From Elysia marginata (Eukaryota > Mollusca > Gastropoda > Plakobranchidae), in NCBI GenBank assembly GCA_019649035.1, contig BMAT01000545.1, positions 110,808 to 174,807 on the forward strand: a stretch of DNA of 64,000 nt, in the 5' to 3' direction. The position numbers and the translations under genes are program-made. Shown piece after piece: positions 12,001-20,339 of the stretch (its first letter is position 1; each line of letters starts with the position of its first letter). A model generated the notes under the pieces. It did not search any database and had not been told where the DNA came from. It saw nothing but the letters and a program-made list of their open reading frames with translations.

Positions 12001-15000
12001 GACAAAAATTAGTCAAAAACCTTTACACCTTAAGAGCAAATTGTCTTCCTTCCTCACAGATATTATGTTGCATTAAGCTAAGTGTTAGTGAAAAATCTGC
12101 ATCTAGCATTTGACCTGGTGGTAATCTTGTTTTGCCTGATCTGGTGAAGTTCAATTAAAAAATCTCTGTGGTATTTCCAATGCATGATTTAGTTTTTCAG
12201 CATCCAATTTATTCACGTCTTTCTGCAGAGGAGTCTTTCAATGAAGTTTCCCTGTTAAAGTGCAATGCAGATGATGTAGGAGAAACTGATGACGCTGGTG
12301 AGATTCTTTTTATATAAGAATATCAATTGTAGTCTCAGGCTTTTTTTTCTTTACACCTTTTTTCCAATTTGGATGGCAAAAAATAGTCTTAAGCCTGAAA
12401 CTATGAGTATTGCACTTTTTTTTTACTTGCAAGTTCTAATCACATTTACAGCATTTACAATATTTAATCCACTAAGTATGTGTATGAAAAACAATTAAAT
12501 GCTGTTTATTTCCTTTTATTTAATGTTGAATAGTGAAAAAAGGTGGACATAATGAAATTTCCAATGAAGGCTTAAAGTCAAGACACCTGGTTTTTAAAAA
12601 TCCCAAGAGATGAAATTACAGGTGTAGATGCATTTTTTTGAAGTCTTGGAATATAGGAGAATGCATTTCATAAGTATGACCTCTTTTAATTGAAAAAATG
12701 TAAATTTTTTTAATTGATGAGAGAACTCCAAGAGAATGAACAATTGAATTTTTGTAAATCCTTTGCAACAGCAAAAGCAAATTGAAGAGGTAGGAAAAAT
12801 TATTAAGAAAACGTGACTTTAATATTACTACTTCAGTTGAACTTCTTGGTTATTACTAAAACCAAGGAATATTTTTTTTTTAGAAATTGAAAAAAAAAGA
12901 AATCCAAAATAATCATACATTTTAGTCATCAAGAAATTAATGAATGTGAAGCCTTAAGTGTCAATTTTGGGCACGACAGGAAAAGTTTATCTTTTCTTTT
13001 CTGTCATTTCTCCATAACTCCAGCTTTTGTGATGGAATCAGGTGAGGCTCATAGTTATTGTGACTCATACAAAGAGAGTGACATTTCCAAGTCATGTAAG
13101 AAAAAAGTAGATCCCCATCTATACCAACTTGTTCAGATCACTGACAACAGCCGTGAGGGCTCTGAAGCTGGGGATAGTGAGCTGCAGGTGCTGAAAACAT
13201 CTGGGCAAAACTACGAGAACAAAAATAATAGTTTTTGCTTGGCTCTTGATGTGGAGAGAATAGAGCAAAACGGTTGCCTTGATATAGAAACTAGTGATGC
13301 TGTTGTGCCTTATGAAGGTTTTGATGGAGAGATATCCACAGAAAATACACAGGCTTTAATTAAGGAAATGTGCAAGTTGGACGACAAAAGCAATGAGCAG
13401 GCAAAAGTGGAGTCTAAAGAGAAAGAAACTCTCGCAATCAACCAAAATGAATTGCATCTTGACTCCTCTCTGAAGGATAAAACTTCATCACCGGGCACTC
13501 ATGAGATGAAACCGCTTTACACGTGGAAATTGGATGGAAAGGCTCTCCCAGTTCAGAAGAGTGTAGAAGTTCAAAAGCAAAGTTCAAATGATGTTCAAGA
13601 AGATAGCCATATAAAAGGTATTTTGATTATCAAATCTTTTGTTCCAGTTTTTTTCTCTGGATTTAATTGACTAATTTTTTTCATGCTCTGAAACTTTAGA
13701 GAAAATAGAAAGTTATCCAATGGGATTGTGGATGAAAATATTAAGCATTGGAACATTCAAGTCACAGTTTCAGAAGTTGCATGGATAAAAATACACAGCA
13801 AAAGAAAATCCAAGGAAAAAAAATATAGAAAGACTTAGGAACTTGAAAGTGAAGGAGAAGTGAAGGAGAAATTATAGAAGTTGAACTTGTTAAATTAAAT
13901 TATTAAAGTAAAATAATTTTTTTGTTTCCTTCTTTTTTAAAAATGATTTTTAATTTGATCAGATTGCTTCCTAAGGATTGGAATTTAGATAGTCATTGAA
14001 AATTCTTTATTATTGTTTAATGAATGATATTGAAGGTTAAAGATTTTAAAAGCTTTTAAATATATCTGTGTCCTAATGCTATATCATAATTTTCTATGTA
14101 TACATAGGTATAAGAACAGGATACATAGATGAAAAAACAGGTGAAGAAAAGAAACTAGAAGTTTGTGACATTCATCCGCAAAAAAATGAACCAAAAGACA
14201 GTTATGAAGATTCAAAAAATGAGAAAAAAGCACAAGGCCACTTCCCAGAGGCGAAATCTAATGATAAGGTTATTGAGATCACACTGGAGCAGCATCGCAC
14301 TGCAGAAGAAATCAGCAAAGAAGAAGAAACTTCATCCAGCAAATTTGACCACAGCAGAAGCAGCTTGGCAACTGTAAGTGAGGTCGAAATGGAGTGGGAC
14401 GACCTGATAAGTTCGAAAGATAACTCAAAGGCTGCCAAAGGAATGTCAGAGGAAAATAAAGATAAACAGAAGTTGGGTGAGAGGGAAGAGGGTGTCTCAG
14501 CACCGTCATCTTCTGAGAAAAGTGGCTCAAATAGTGAACACACTCCGTCCATCAGTCCTGAGAGTGGTGACGTGAACATCATGCTGGAGCAGGATAGTGA
14601 CCCTAAAAACTCAAGTATCTCGGAATCAAAGTCTTTAAAAGAGTGTAGGATGCGCTATAGGTCAAGCACTCCCTCCAAAACAGTGAAAACAACAAAAGCT
14701 CAAAGAAGAGTAAAGTGCAGGAATTTAGCCTATTCAAAAACATCTGATGATGCTTTTTTAGCACATGCAACCACAACAAGTATCAATACAGCGTATGCTA
14801 CTGAAGAGGGCCTACAGCCCCCTAAACTCACAGACCAGACAGAGGCTGGAATGTTTCTTATTGACATCAAAGGTGAAAACGCACCAAAAGAAGAAAGCGT
14901 TGAAGTTCAGCCAAGTTCGGGCTCATCTAAAATTGAAGAACTGCCGTATGATGCTGAAAGTCTTGAGACTGTTGCAAAAGCTCAGAGCTTGACAAAAGAA

Positions 15001-18000
15001 TCACAATATGAAGATGTAAAATATCTAAAGTCGTCTGAAAATGTTGAGATTGCAGAAGTAGAAGAAGAGGCAAGTATTGAAAGTGGCAGGAGTTCCTCAA
15101 CTGAAGCATCTTTCAAAGAGCAGTCAGGCAATGAAGTCACACAGTTTATGAGTTGCCCTGAGTCAGATGATTCAAATGTGTCTATTGGAGATAATAAAGT
15201 GTCTGGGGCCTGTCACCCTTCGTCAAAAGACAAAAGCATAGCTGAATCCAACACATATGGGCACAGGGCAAAGGAAAAGCAGTCTGAGGAGAGGCTCCTA
15301 TGTTATGAAGCTTCTCCAGAGAAAAGTAGTTTTGACACTACTGCAGATGAATATGAAAGCTGCTCTGAGACTGGCCCTGACGACAGTGAAAGCCATGGCT
15401 TTTTAAACTCTTTAGAGGCTATTCAAGGAAGCATAGCTCTGGAAAATCTCAGTTCGTTCTCTTTATCTGAGACAAACGGAAAAGAAACTAGCTGTGACAC
15501 CACAAGCCTCCTGTTATCAGGTTCATCTTTTGATACCTCAGCTGCAACAAGTGACACAGTGTCCACTCTAGGAAAAGATGATTACTCTGAAGACTTCACA
15601 TCGTCTCAGCTTGATGATGACTCTTATCTTGAGGGACTGCTAAACCAGCCAAAGGCTACCACTGAATCCTCTTCAAGCTTGACTTCTAGTGAGACCAATA
15701 GTCAAGAATCTTCTTGTACCACAGGAAATGACTCTGTGTCAACACCATTAAAAACAACAAAAGAATGTGAATTTAAAGATGATCCTTACCACAAAATTTC
15801 AGGGCAAGAAACAGGAAAAGAAGACTCTTTGCAGACTGATGCTTCTAGTGAGGTTGTCGTAGCAAAACTGCTCAAAACTGAAAGTGCCTTTTGCCCAAAT
15901 GAAGCAGCCGACAACACTGGAGCTGAAAGTGTTTCCAATGAAGGTGTTACCGGAACAGAAACTATTTATGTTCCTAGTGAGGATGTAGCGTGGAAACAAA
16001 AGATAAGTCAGAAGGAAGTAAGCCTATGTGACATAGAAACTGTCTACAAGGATTCAGATCCCAATACAAATAGAGCCATAAGTATTGATAACATGTGTTC
16101 AGCAAATATAGAAAGCACGGCTCAAGATGTTGCTATTGAAGTTGAAACACTGAAGGAGATTGAAAAACAAGACAATTTTAGTCGGGGTTTAGTAGTAGAA
16201 GGACTTAGAATTGGAGATGTTTCATTCAATGATGTACCAGCACAAGAAGACATTGTTGGAAGTGAGTTGTGCAAAGATAAATTGGATGAAGAAATGCAGG
16301 AAGATCATCCTTGTGATGATGTAGAATCTGAAAGCTCTCACAGGGAGAGTACAACTATAAAGGGAAAACAAGAAAATCTTGGTAGCCAGTCTGACTTAAA
16401 AGAAACTGAAGAGCTTCCAAGCGTTGAACATGACCCTCAAATTACCAAAAATGAGTTGAAACAATGTGATGAGAAAGGCGGTGTAAATATTGAATGTCAT
16501 GAGAGTAATATGAAGGAAATGATGGGAGAGCTTACTGAAAAGCATGCTGTTGATGACAAAAATATAAATGATGCGGATGGAACAACCAACTCAGAGCAGT
16601 GTACTGGTGAAAATTTTCGAGAGATATTGAGCCCAGGAGCCAAGCGTGAGAGTCTTATTTGCCCTTGTTTTGGCTCCTCTTTTCCTTTTGTATTACACAT
16701 TTTTTTTTCAAACTTTTTAATTCTGTGTTAACAAAAAGTAAAGCCTGTTTTTTGTTTTAGTATTACATCTCCATTTTATTACTCTGATGAAATTGAAAGT
16801 AAAAGTTTGTTTTTCTTTTTTAAGAATTGTAAGTTGTGATAGTCTGATTTTTTAAAATGAAATTTGGTGATACAAGACCACATAGCCCTGATTAATCCCA
16901 ATAAAGAAGTATAAGAACTATTTAAAGTCACAAGCCTGATTAAAGAGGCAGCTATTGATGATTATGGAAACAAAATGCTGCTTTATTTGAAAATTGAAAA
17001 GTGTAACTGTTTCAGAATATAAGTTAAAACATTGTATGGAGTTGCTGTTAGGGAGAAGTATCTTATAACTTATTGCAGCAGATGCAGTACAGCACTTACA
17101 TTTTATGAAATGAAAATTACATCTGAATGAATCATTTACAAATGACACTTGGAATCAAGAAAATGCCAGTGTTAACCATCGGCTATGTTGGAACGATATT
17201 GATAGAAATAAAGGAGGAGAGTTTTACTCTTGTTACAAAATGTGAAATTTGATCAAGGGAAGGATTTAACTTTACATTTTTAGGTTTTGATTGTGTTAGT
17301 GCTGGGCATTTTTGCTAGTTGATAAGATGTTTCAACTCAATTTTCTTTTTTTTTTTTTTCACTTGATTTTTATGTTTTGGAGAAAGATGTTGGGATACCA
17401 CTTTTAAAACTTGCTTATGCTTTTGACTTGAAGCTCAAATTGTTTTTGTTTTATTTTACTGAATGACTCAAAATTTTTTATGTTTAAATTTATAAGTTTG
17501 TTTCATTTGTTTTTTGTTGTTTTTTTTTCCTGGTCTTGCCTGCATGTGAAGACCTTTGCAATTAATGAATTATGGCTATTTTGGTATATTTTGAAACTAT
17601 TTCAACTGAAGTTGTGTAAGACTTGCCTACCTAATTAAATTGGCTAACTGCTGAATTTTTTCTTTAAAGTTTTGGAAGAAAGTTTTCAATTTTTTTTTAT
17701 TTTAGTATTCTGGACTTAATCATAATATGAACCAAAAATAAGAAGTAAATAAGAGTCATTTCAAAACCTTCTTTCTTCTAATTAAAAAAAACTGACTTCA
17801 ATATTGTTATTATTTGCTATATGAGAAAATGTCTTGATTTAGTGGTATTTCTATCAAAAGATGATTTTTATTAAATTTTCTATTTGTATTAAATACCTTT
17901 ACATTCATTCCTAGTGGTAATGAACTTAAAACTTGTAGGCTTTAATACTGAAATATACAGATAGGTTAAATATATTATTGTGAAATCATCTGGTTTTTTT

Positions 18001-20339
18001 TTTTTTTTTTTTTTTTTTNNNNNNNCCATTTAATGTGTTACAAGATGTATAGATGAATGATCTGAAACAATAAATAAATTATAACAGTAAAGAGCCATTT
18101 CTAAGTAGCTTCTAATCCACTATAAATGCTCTAGCTTTGTGCTTTCCATGTGTTGTCTGACTGACCATTTGGAACCAAATAAACTTTGGAACTCATAGAC
18201 GAGCAGCAGGTTTAGGACACCACTCTTACTGTCTTAGCATGTTGACACAGTCTTTCTCTGCACATAGCTGGGTACTCATTTAATACCTGAGGATAGTAAG
18301 AAAAAGTGTATAAATAGCCTTCCTCAAGGCTAAATACCAACCTCGATCCAGGGCTTGAACCCCATAACTCTCTCCCACAGGATATATTACTAAACAAAAA
18401 TAAGAGCTTTATTTAAGACATTCAAATTTTTTTTATAGATGGCCACACCAGTGTTATATTTTGATTGATTAGGCTTTACTTTATAGGGCCCGTTGTTAAA
18501 AAAGCAGCTCTAGAAAAAAGAGAAATTTCACATTGTTTTATACATTTCATATAATTGATTGAGGCCAACAAGTAACAAACAGACTAATGACCTCAAATTA
18601 TCCATTTCAGGAGAAGATGAAGGCAATGATGATGATGCTTACTATGATGACTCACAGGTATGTTCTCTTAATGACTAATGAAAACTTACTAATGTTTTCT
18701 TTTCAGATTCTGATGTTGTTTTTAAAATTTTCTTCTGAAAGTGAGAAAAGTTAAAAAATTGGTTTAGTGATACAATTGGATCTCTGAATTGGGACACTTG
18801 ATAACTAGGAAACCTGGGAAATAGGGGAAGGATTTGAAACAACAGAATTTTTTGTATATATAAATTACTCTGCTAGTGTTAATCAGGAAGAGGGACCTGG
18901 CAACTCAGGAAGCTTTAATAAAATTTGTGTGTAAATTCAGGGGGGAAAAGAACATAAATAAATCTTTTAAAAATAAGGCTAATGTAAGGTTGTCAAAAAG
19001 GGATGTAAGGAGTCACCCTAATTTTAAGTAAGTTTTTTAGAAGCAGGCTAATGGCCTACTTTGATGGTTGTTATCGGTTGCAGGTATGTTTCTCCCCTGA
19101 AACAAAAGAGCCATCTCCACAGCAAACAAGCTTATGACAGCTGCTATTGTCTATTGCTGAACTATAGACAGAGAACAATATAAATCACACATGACCTGCT
19201 TCATGCAATATTTACCTTTACAGGCCAAGGTTATTGGTACTTTGGTAGTCCATCTTGTCAAACTGATGCAAGATGTTTGCAAGACCATGTTGTACAAGAC
19301 AACCTTTGTAATTCTGTTTTATGACTGGAGAAAGATCCTAATCATAACTTAAGTGCATTCAAGATCATGATGAAATTTTTCTCATACCTCTTATGATCTT
19401 GTATAGATATCCCGATGTATTATCATCACAAAGTGAGGATGCTGTTTATCATTAGTTTTTACAAGACTGGGGTCAGAAAAGAAATTTCAGGTAGCTTGTC
19501 CAATTAGAAAAACCTGTCAAATCGAAAAAAAACAAAAAACAATCCATAATTGCCTATTGAGTCCTAACATTTTCTGATATTCAAGGTCCCACTGTATTTA
19601 AGTTAACCATAGTCCATATCAAACCTTTCCTTATTTTTCTTTAAGTAAAGAACTTAAATTCTTTGATAATAACAAGAATCTTCATTCCTTCTACTATGAA
19701 TGCCACAGTTTTGAAAATACAAGTCATGTAAAACAATTTTACTAATATTTACTTTATAAGAAACATGCTTATGTAGAAATTGCCAATATTTCTAATGTGG
19801 TCGACAAAGGTTTAAATTTCCTCCAAAATCATAATAATAAGATAAACACTCACTTCACAAAAACCGCCAGCCTAGAATACACGGAAGTAGCTGTGGCCCT
19901 TAGCACCTTTTTTTTGCTTCTAAGCAAGATTGAAGTGAGAGAGGAAGATGCTATTATAAGTAATAGAACAGAGAAACGGCTTAGTAAGGAAAGCTGATTT
20001 TGTAAGTCGAATTGTGATCCTCTTAATTCAAAGTTTTACTTCATTCCCAAAAGGTTTCATTTATCTGTAAGAAGAAAAAAATAGCCAATTATTTATTGAT
20101 CTCTACTAATGAATTGATTCGTGCAGACAAAAAGTGGGACTGAGCTTTGTGGTGACGAGCAGGTGCTAGCGGGAGCCCCAGCCTTGGATGCAGAGCATGA
20201 TACTGCTGATGATGACACATTGGGGGCAACCAGGAATGAGCTTGATTCTCAAGAAAAGCAGATAGAAAAGTCTGTTGATTTAACACCAAAAAATGTAGCT
20301 GAGGATTCTGGAGACGAGGCAGAAGAGAGTCAATGTTGA
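26..20339 (+). CDS. Multi-Tudor-domain protein (TDRD/Tudor family), 3' part of gene, 15 exons
   Basis: The coding exons are 26-41, 662-1095, 1309-1490, 2923-3020, 3792-3984, 6736-7506, 8250-8511, 8982-9147, 10023-10171, 11814-11889, 12229-12297, 13024-13617, 14108-16645, 18611-18657 and 20127-20339. Every junction has AG/GT borders and phases agree throughout; the sum is 5808 nt, 1935 residues plus TGA. The start lies left of the window. Visible residues hold three extended-Tudor modules, at about 95-243, 310-510 and 565-710. An acidic, Ser-rich low-complexity tail follows from about 806 to 1935. Proteins of this family bind symmetrically dimethylated arginines on Piwi proteins and scaffold perinuclear piRNA granules in germ cells. 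That role is family knowledge, not shown here. I cannot tell whether the orthologue is TDRD1, TDRD6, RNF17/TDRD4 or a lineage-specific member. Exact boundaries need transcript data. Confidence 0.85.
42..661 (+). other. Tudor gene intron, AT-rich
   Basis: AT-rich intron between the microexon and the first Tudor exon. Bases 490-650 are dominated by short ATT/GTT repeats (loose TTA microsatellite). No other signal seen. Confidence 0.5.
662..1095 (+). CDS. Tudor gene exon 2: acidic linker and first half of Tudor module 1
   Basis: The frame is open from an AG at 660-661 (an in-frame TAA lies just upstream) to a gtgagt donor at 1096. It begins with an acidic Glu/Val-rich linker. It then gives the N-terminal SN-like part of an extended Tudor module (SPSEFYFQLD) and the first Tudor strands (GKMCAALYAEDESWYRALV). 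The W-Y-R-A motif is characteristic of the Tudor core. Confidence 0.8.
1309..1490 (+). CDS. Tudor gene exon 3: second half of Tudor module 1
   Basis: A tttcacag acceptor ends at 1308 and a gtaagg donor starts at 1491. It encodes IFFMDHGNTEVAEADTLRVL, equal to the Tudor strand normally written F-x-D-Y-G-N-x-E-x-V. The pocket Asn is kept while the Tyr is His. The module continues with SLPPAVKKASLAGVRP, the usual SN-like segment. It ends in phase 2. Confidence 0.85.
1984..2121. repeat. 69-bp unit repeated twice in tandem
   Basis: The segment starting ggcttttgagactg at 1984 recurs at 2053 with only a few differences, both ending in gtcagcaatgga. The period is 69. By chance the unit is open in one frame, but it lies within an intron and I see no reason to call it coding. 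Confidence 0.85.
2466..2765 (+). repeat. Dispersed repeat, copy A (about 300 bp, intronic)
   Basis: Shares ordered blocks with 23821-24135: taaatctttcagattgaa, cctcaaatttt, ttgcaagta, ttttgcagt-ttaaactta, a tctaaagcac/caaagcacc block, gagagtct/agagtctg, and tcggccattgacaa near the end. A non-autonomous DNA transposon is likely, because the other copies start CAGGGATG. Confidence 0.75.
2923..3020 (+). CDS. Tudor gene exon 4: end of Tudor module 1
   Basis: Follows a gtattgtacag acceptor and precedes a gtgaga donor. It reads SLLADLISTTDDQTTLRLLE then LGIPVHEELIKK, the closing SN-like strands of an extended Tudor module (L-V-D-x-x-D-D-Q-x-L-R pattern). It enters in phase 2 and leaves in phase 1, as its neighbours require. 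Confidence 0.8.
3792..3984 (+). CDS. Tudor gene exon 5: inter-module linker
   Basis: Follows a gtttctcag acceptor and ends at a gtaagt donor. It starts GYGIASDED and continues as a Ser/Glu/Asp-rich linker between Tudor modules 1 and 2. Phase 1 in, phase 2 out. Confidence 0.8.
5008..5085 (+). repeat. Compound TG / GAGG / GGCA / GGGGA microsatellite
   Basis: A short run of tgtg is followed by gagagaggga, gggaggcaggca and ggggaggggagg blocks. The G-runs could fold as a quadruplex on this strand. Confidence 0.7.
5132..6309. mobile_element. Non-autonomous hAT-like DNA transposon (1178 bp)
   Basis: The ends are perfect 12-bp inverted repeats, CAGGGATGCAAG at 5132 and CTTGCATCCCTG ending at 6309. 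They are flanked by the direct repeat caagaat (5125-5131 and 6310-6316). TIRs starting CAGGG are typical of hAT elements, though their target duplication is normally 8 bp and only 7 bases match here. The interior has CCGATTTT repeats near the left end and GATCTA islands, and no transposase frame I recognise. It sits in a Tudor-gene intron. Confidence 0.75.
6736..7506 (+). CDS. Tudor gene exon 6: Tudor module 2
   Basis: A gtttcag acceptor and gtaagt donor frame a 771-nt exon with a whole extended Tudor module. It has VYVSHVTSPSLFWCQL (SN-like start), a long helix, GDFVIARSSCDGLLYRSKVL, then CLQFIDFGTEG and the SN-like end. The usual D-Y-G-N is D-F-G-T, so the pocket Asn is absent. The C-terminal part has LTDPQTSQPLSSLLLETGFA, typical of the closing segment. 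Phase 2 in, phase 2 out. Confidence 0.88.
7507..8249 (+). other. Tudor gene intron, nothing notable
   Basis: 743 bases of AT-rich sequence with purine-rich patches near 7760-7820. No repeat or signal recognised. Confidence 0.5.
8250..8511 (+). CDS. Tudor gene exon 7: first half of Tudor module 3
   Basis: Follows a tctaacag acceptor and ends before gtcagt at 8512. It encodes the SN-like start (NVEVPNTFHVRLLEMDKQFA) and the first Tudor strands (NDPCLVRWNETWHRATVLD), with the W-x-R-A core motif. It ends in phase 0, splitting the module in the same loop region as in module 1. Confidence 0.85.
8512..8981 (+). other. Tudor gene intron, nothing notable
   Basis: 470 bases, AT-rich. No repeat or signal recognised. 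Confidence 0.5.
8982..9147 (+). CDS. Tudor gene exon 8: second half of Tudor module 3
   Basis: Encodes VKLQDYGRELRVDPTELRKM then PLHFLELPAQAIKCYLAGI, the Tudor strand and SN-like bridge. The pocket motif is D-Y-G-R: Tyr kept, Asn replaced by Arg. It ends AAAG before gtaaga. The acceptor aaaatag is weak in pyrimidines but gives the only frame that completes the fold. Confidence 0.85.
9116..9210 (+). repeat. Tandem duplication across the exon 8 splice donor
   Basis: gtggtgcagtgatgct...caaaggtaagacat at 9116 is repeated at 9172 as gtggtgcagtggtgct...gaaaggtatgacat. The period is 56. The copy includes a second donor-like aaag|gtatga at 9203/9204. Using it would add 56 nt and shift the frame. Confidence 0.7.
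9148..10022 (+). other. Tudor gene intron
   Basis: 875 bases, AT-rich. Apart from the duplicated donor region at its start, no feature recognised. Confidence 0.5.
10023..10171 (+). CDS. Tudor gene exon 9: end of module 3
   Basis: An ttcacag acceptor and gtaatt donor border a 149-nt exon reading DRAGDGKFCMYVVEDAHKLD, then a Ser-rich stretch and MVDLDYAT. It corresponds to the final SN-like strands of module 3. Phase 1 in, phase 0 out. Confidence 0.75.
10172..11813 (+). other. Tudor gene intron, AT-rich
   Basis: 1642 bases, AT-rich. No repeat, transposon or RNA gene recognised. Confidence 0.5.
11814..11889 (+). CDS. Tudor gene exon 10: short linker exon
   Basis: A ccttcag acceptor and gtcagt donor. 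It encodes VVPGSYIDIQLDMEKTLDTN and five more residues, entering in phase 0 and leaving in phase 1. No domain recognised; called from phase continuity. Confidence 0.7.
12229..12297 (+). CDS. Tudor gene exon 11: short acidic linker exon
   Basis: A tctgcag acceptor and gtgaga donor. It encodes EESFNEVSLLKCNADDVGET and three more residues, acidic. Phase 1 in and out. Confidence 0.7.
12298..13023 (+). other. Tudor gene intron, nothing notable
   Basis: 726 bases, AT-rich. No signal recognised. Confidence 0.5.
13024..13617 (+). CDS. Tudor gene exon 12: start of long acidic tail
   Basis: Follows an actccag acceptor and ends before gtattt. It gives 198 residues of Glu/Ser/Lys-rich low-complexity sequence with no recognised domain. 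It contains a short order-prone stretch, KPLYTWKLDGKALPVQ. Phase 1 in and out. Confidence 0.75.
13618..14107 (+). other. Tudor gene intron, nothing notable
   Basis: 490 bases, AT-rich, with a small duplicated gtgaaggagaa near 13850. No signal recognised. Confidence 0.45.
14108..16645 (+). CDS. Tudor gene exon 13: 2.5-kb exon for acidic disordered tail
   Basis: The frame opens at a tacatag acceptor (14107) and runs 846 codons to a gtgaga donor at 16646. The product is rich in Ser, Glu, Asp and Thr with many S-x-E/S-x-D sites (potential CK2-type sites) and no recognisable globular domain. A basic patch with TVKTTKAQRRVKCR lies around 14680-14720. Reading through the donor instead of splicing would add 28 residues and a stop at 16729-16731. 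Confidence 0.8.
18019..18025. other. Assembly gap (7 N) after a poly-T run
   Basis: About 25 T are followed by seven N; the true homopolymer length is unknown. Confidence 0.95.
18190..18385 (-). mobile_element. tRNA-derived SINE-like element (tentative)
   Basis: On the minus strand a pol III B-box-like GGTTCAAGCCC lies at about 18351-18361. It is followed by a segment with a near-hairpin (tagccttgaggaaggcta) and tgagtaccca. This layout resembles tRNA-derived SINEs. I could not identify a clear A box. Confidence 0.35.
18611..18657 (+). CDS. Tudor gene exon 14: 47-nt acidic exon
   Basis: An atttcag acceptor and gtatgt donor. It encodes EDEGNDDDAYYDDSQ after a split Arg codon. Phase 1 in, phase 0 out, fitting both neighbours. 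It is very acidic, like the surrounding tail. Confidence 0.7.
18658..20126 (+). other. Tudor gene last intron
   Basis: 1469 bases, AT-rich. It has a possible diverged inverted pair, aagatcatgatgaaa (19364) against tcttatgatcttgta (19389). Nothing else recognised. Confidence 0.45.
20127..20339 (+). CDS. Tudor gene exon 15 (terminal)
   Basis: Follows a cgtgcag acceptor and reads 70 residues, acidic, ending DSGDEAEESQC and TGA at 20337-20339. Phase 0 in. It completes the 1935-residue visible product. Confidence 0.75.
   Translation, partial: TKSGTELCGDEQVLAGAPALDAEHDTADDDTLGATRNELDSQEKQIEKSVDLTPKNVAEDSGDEAEESQC

Larger units (their letters stand above)
16646..18610 (+). other. Tudor gene intron with poly-T gap and SINE-like element
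   Basis: 1965 bases, AT-rich with long T runs. It contains a short assembly gap at 18019-18025 and a SINE-like segment at 18190-18385. Confidence 0.55.
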
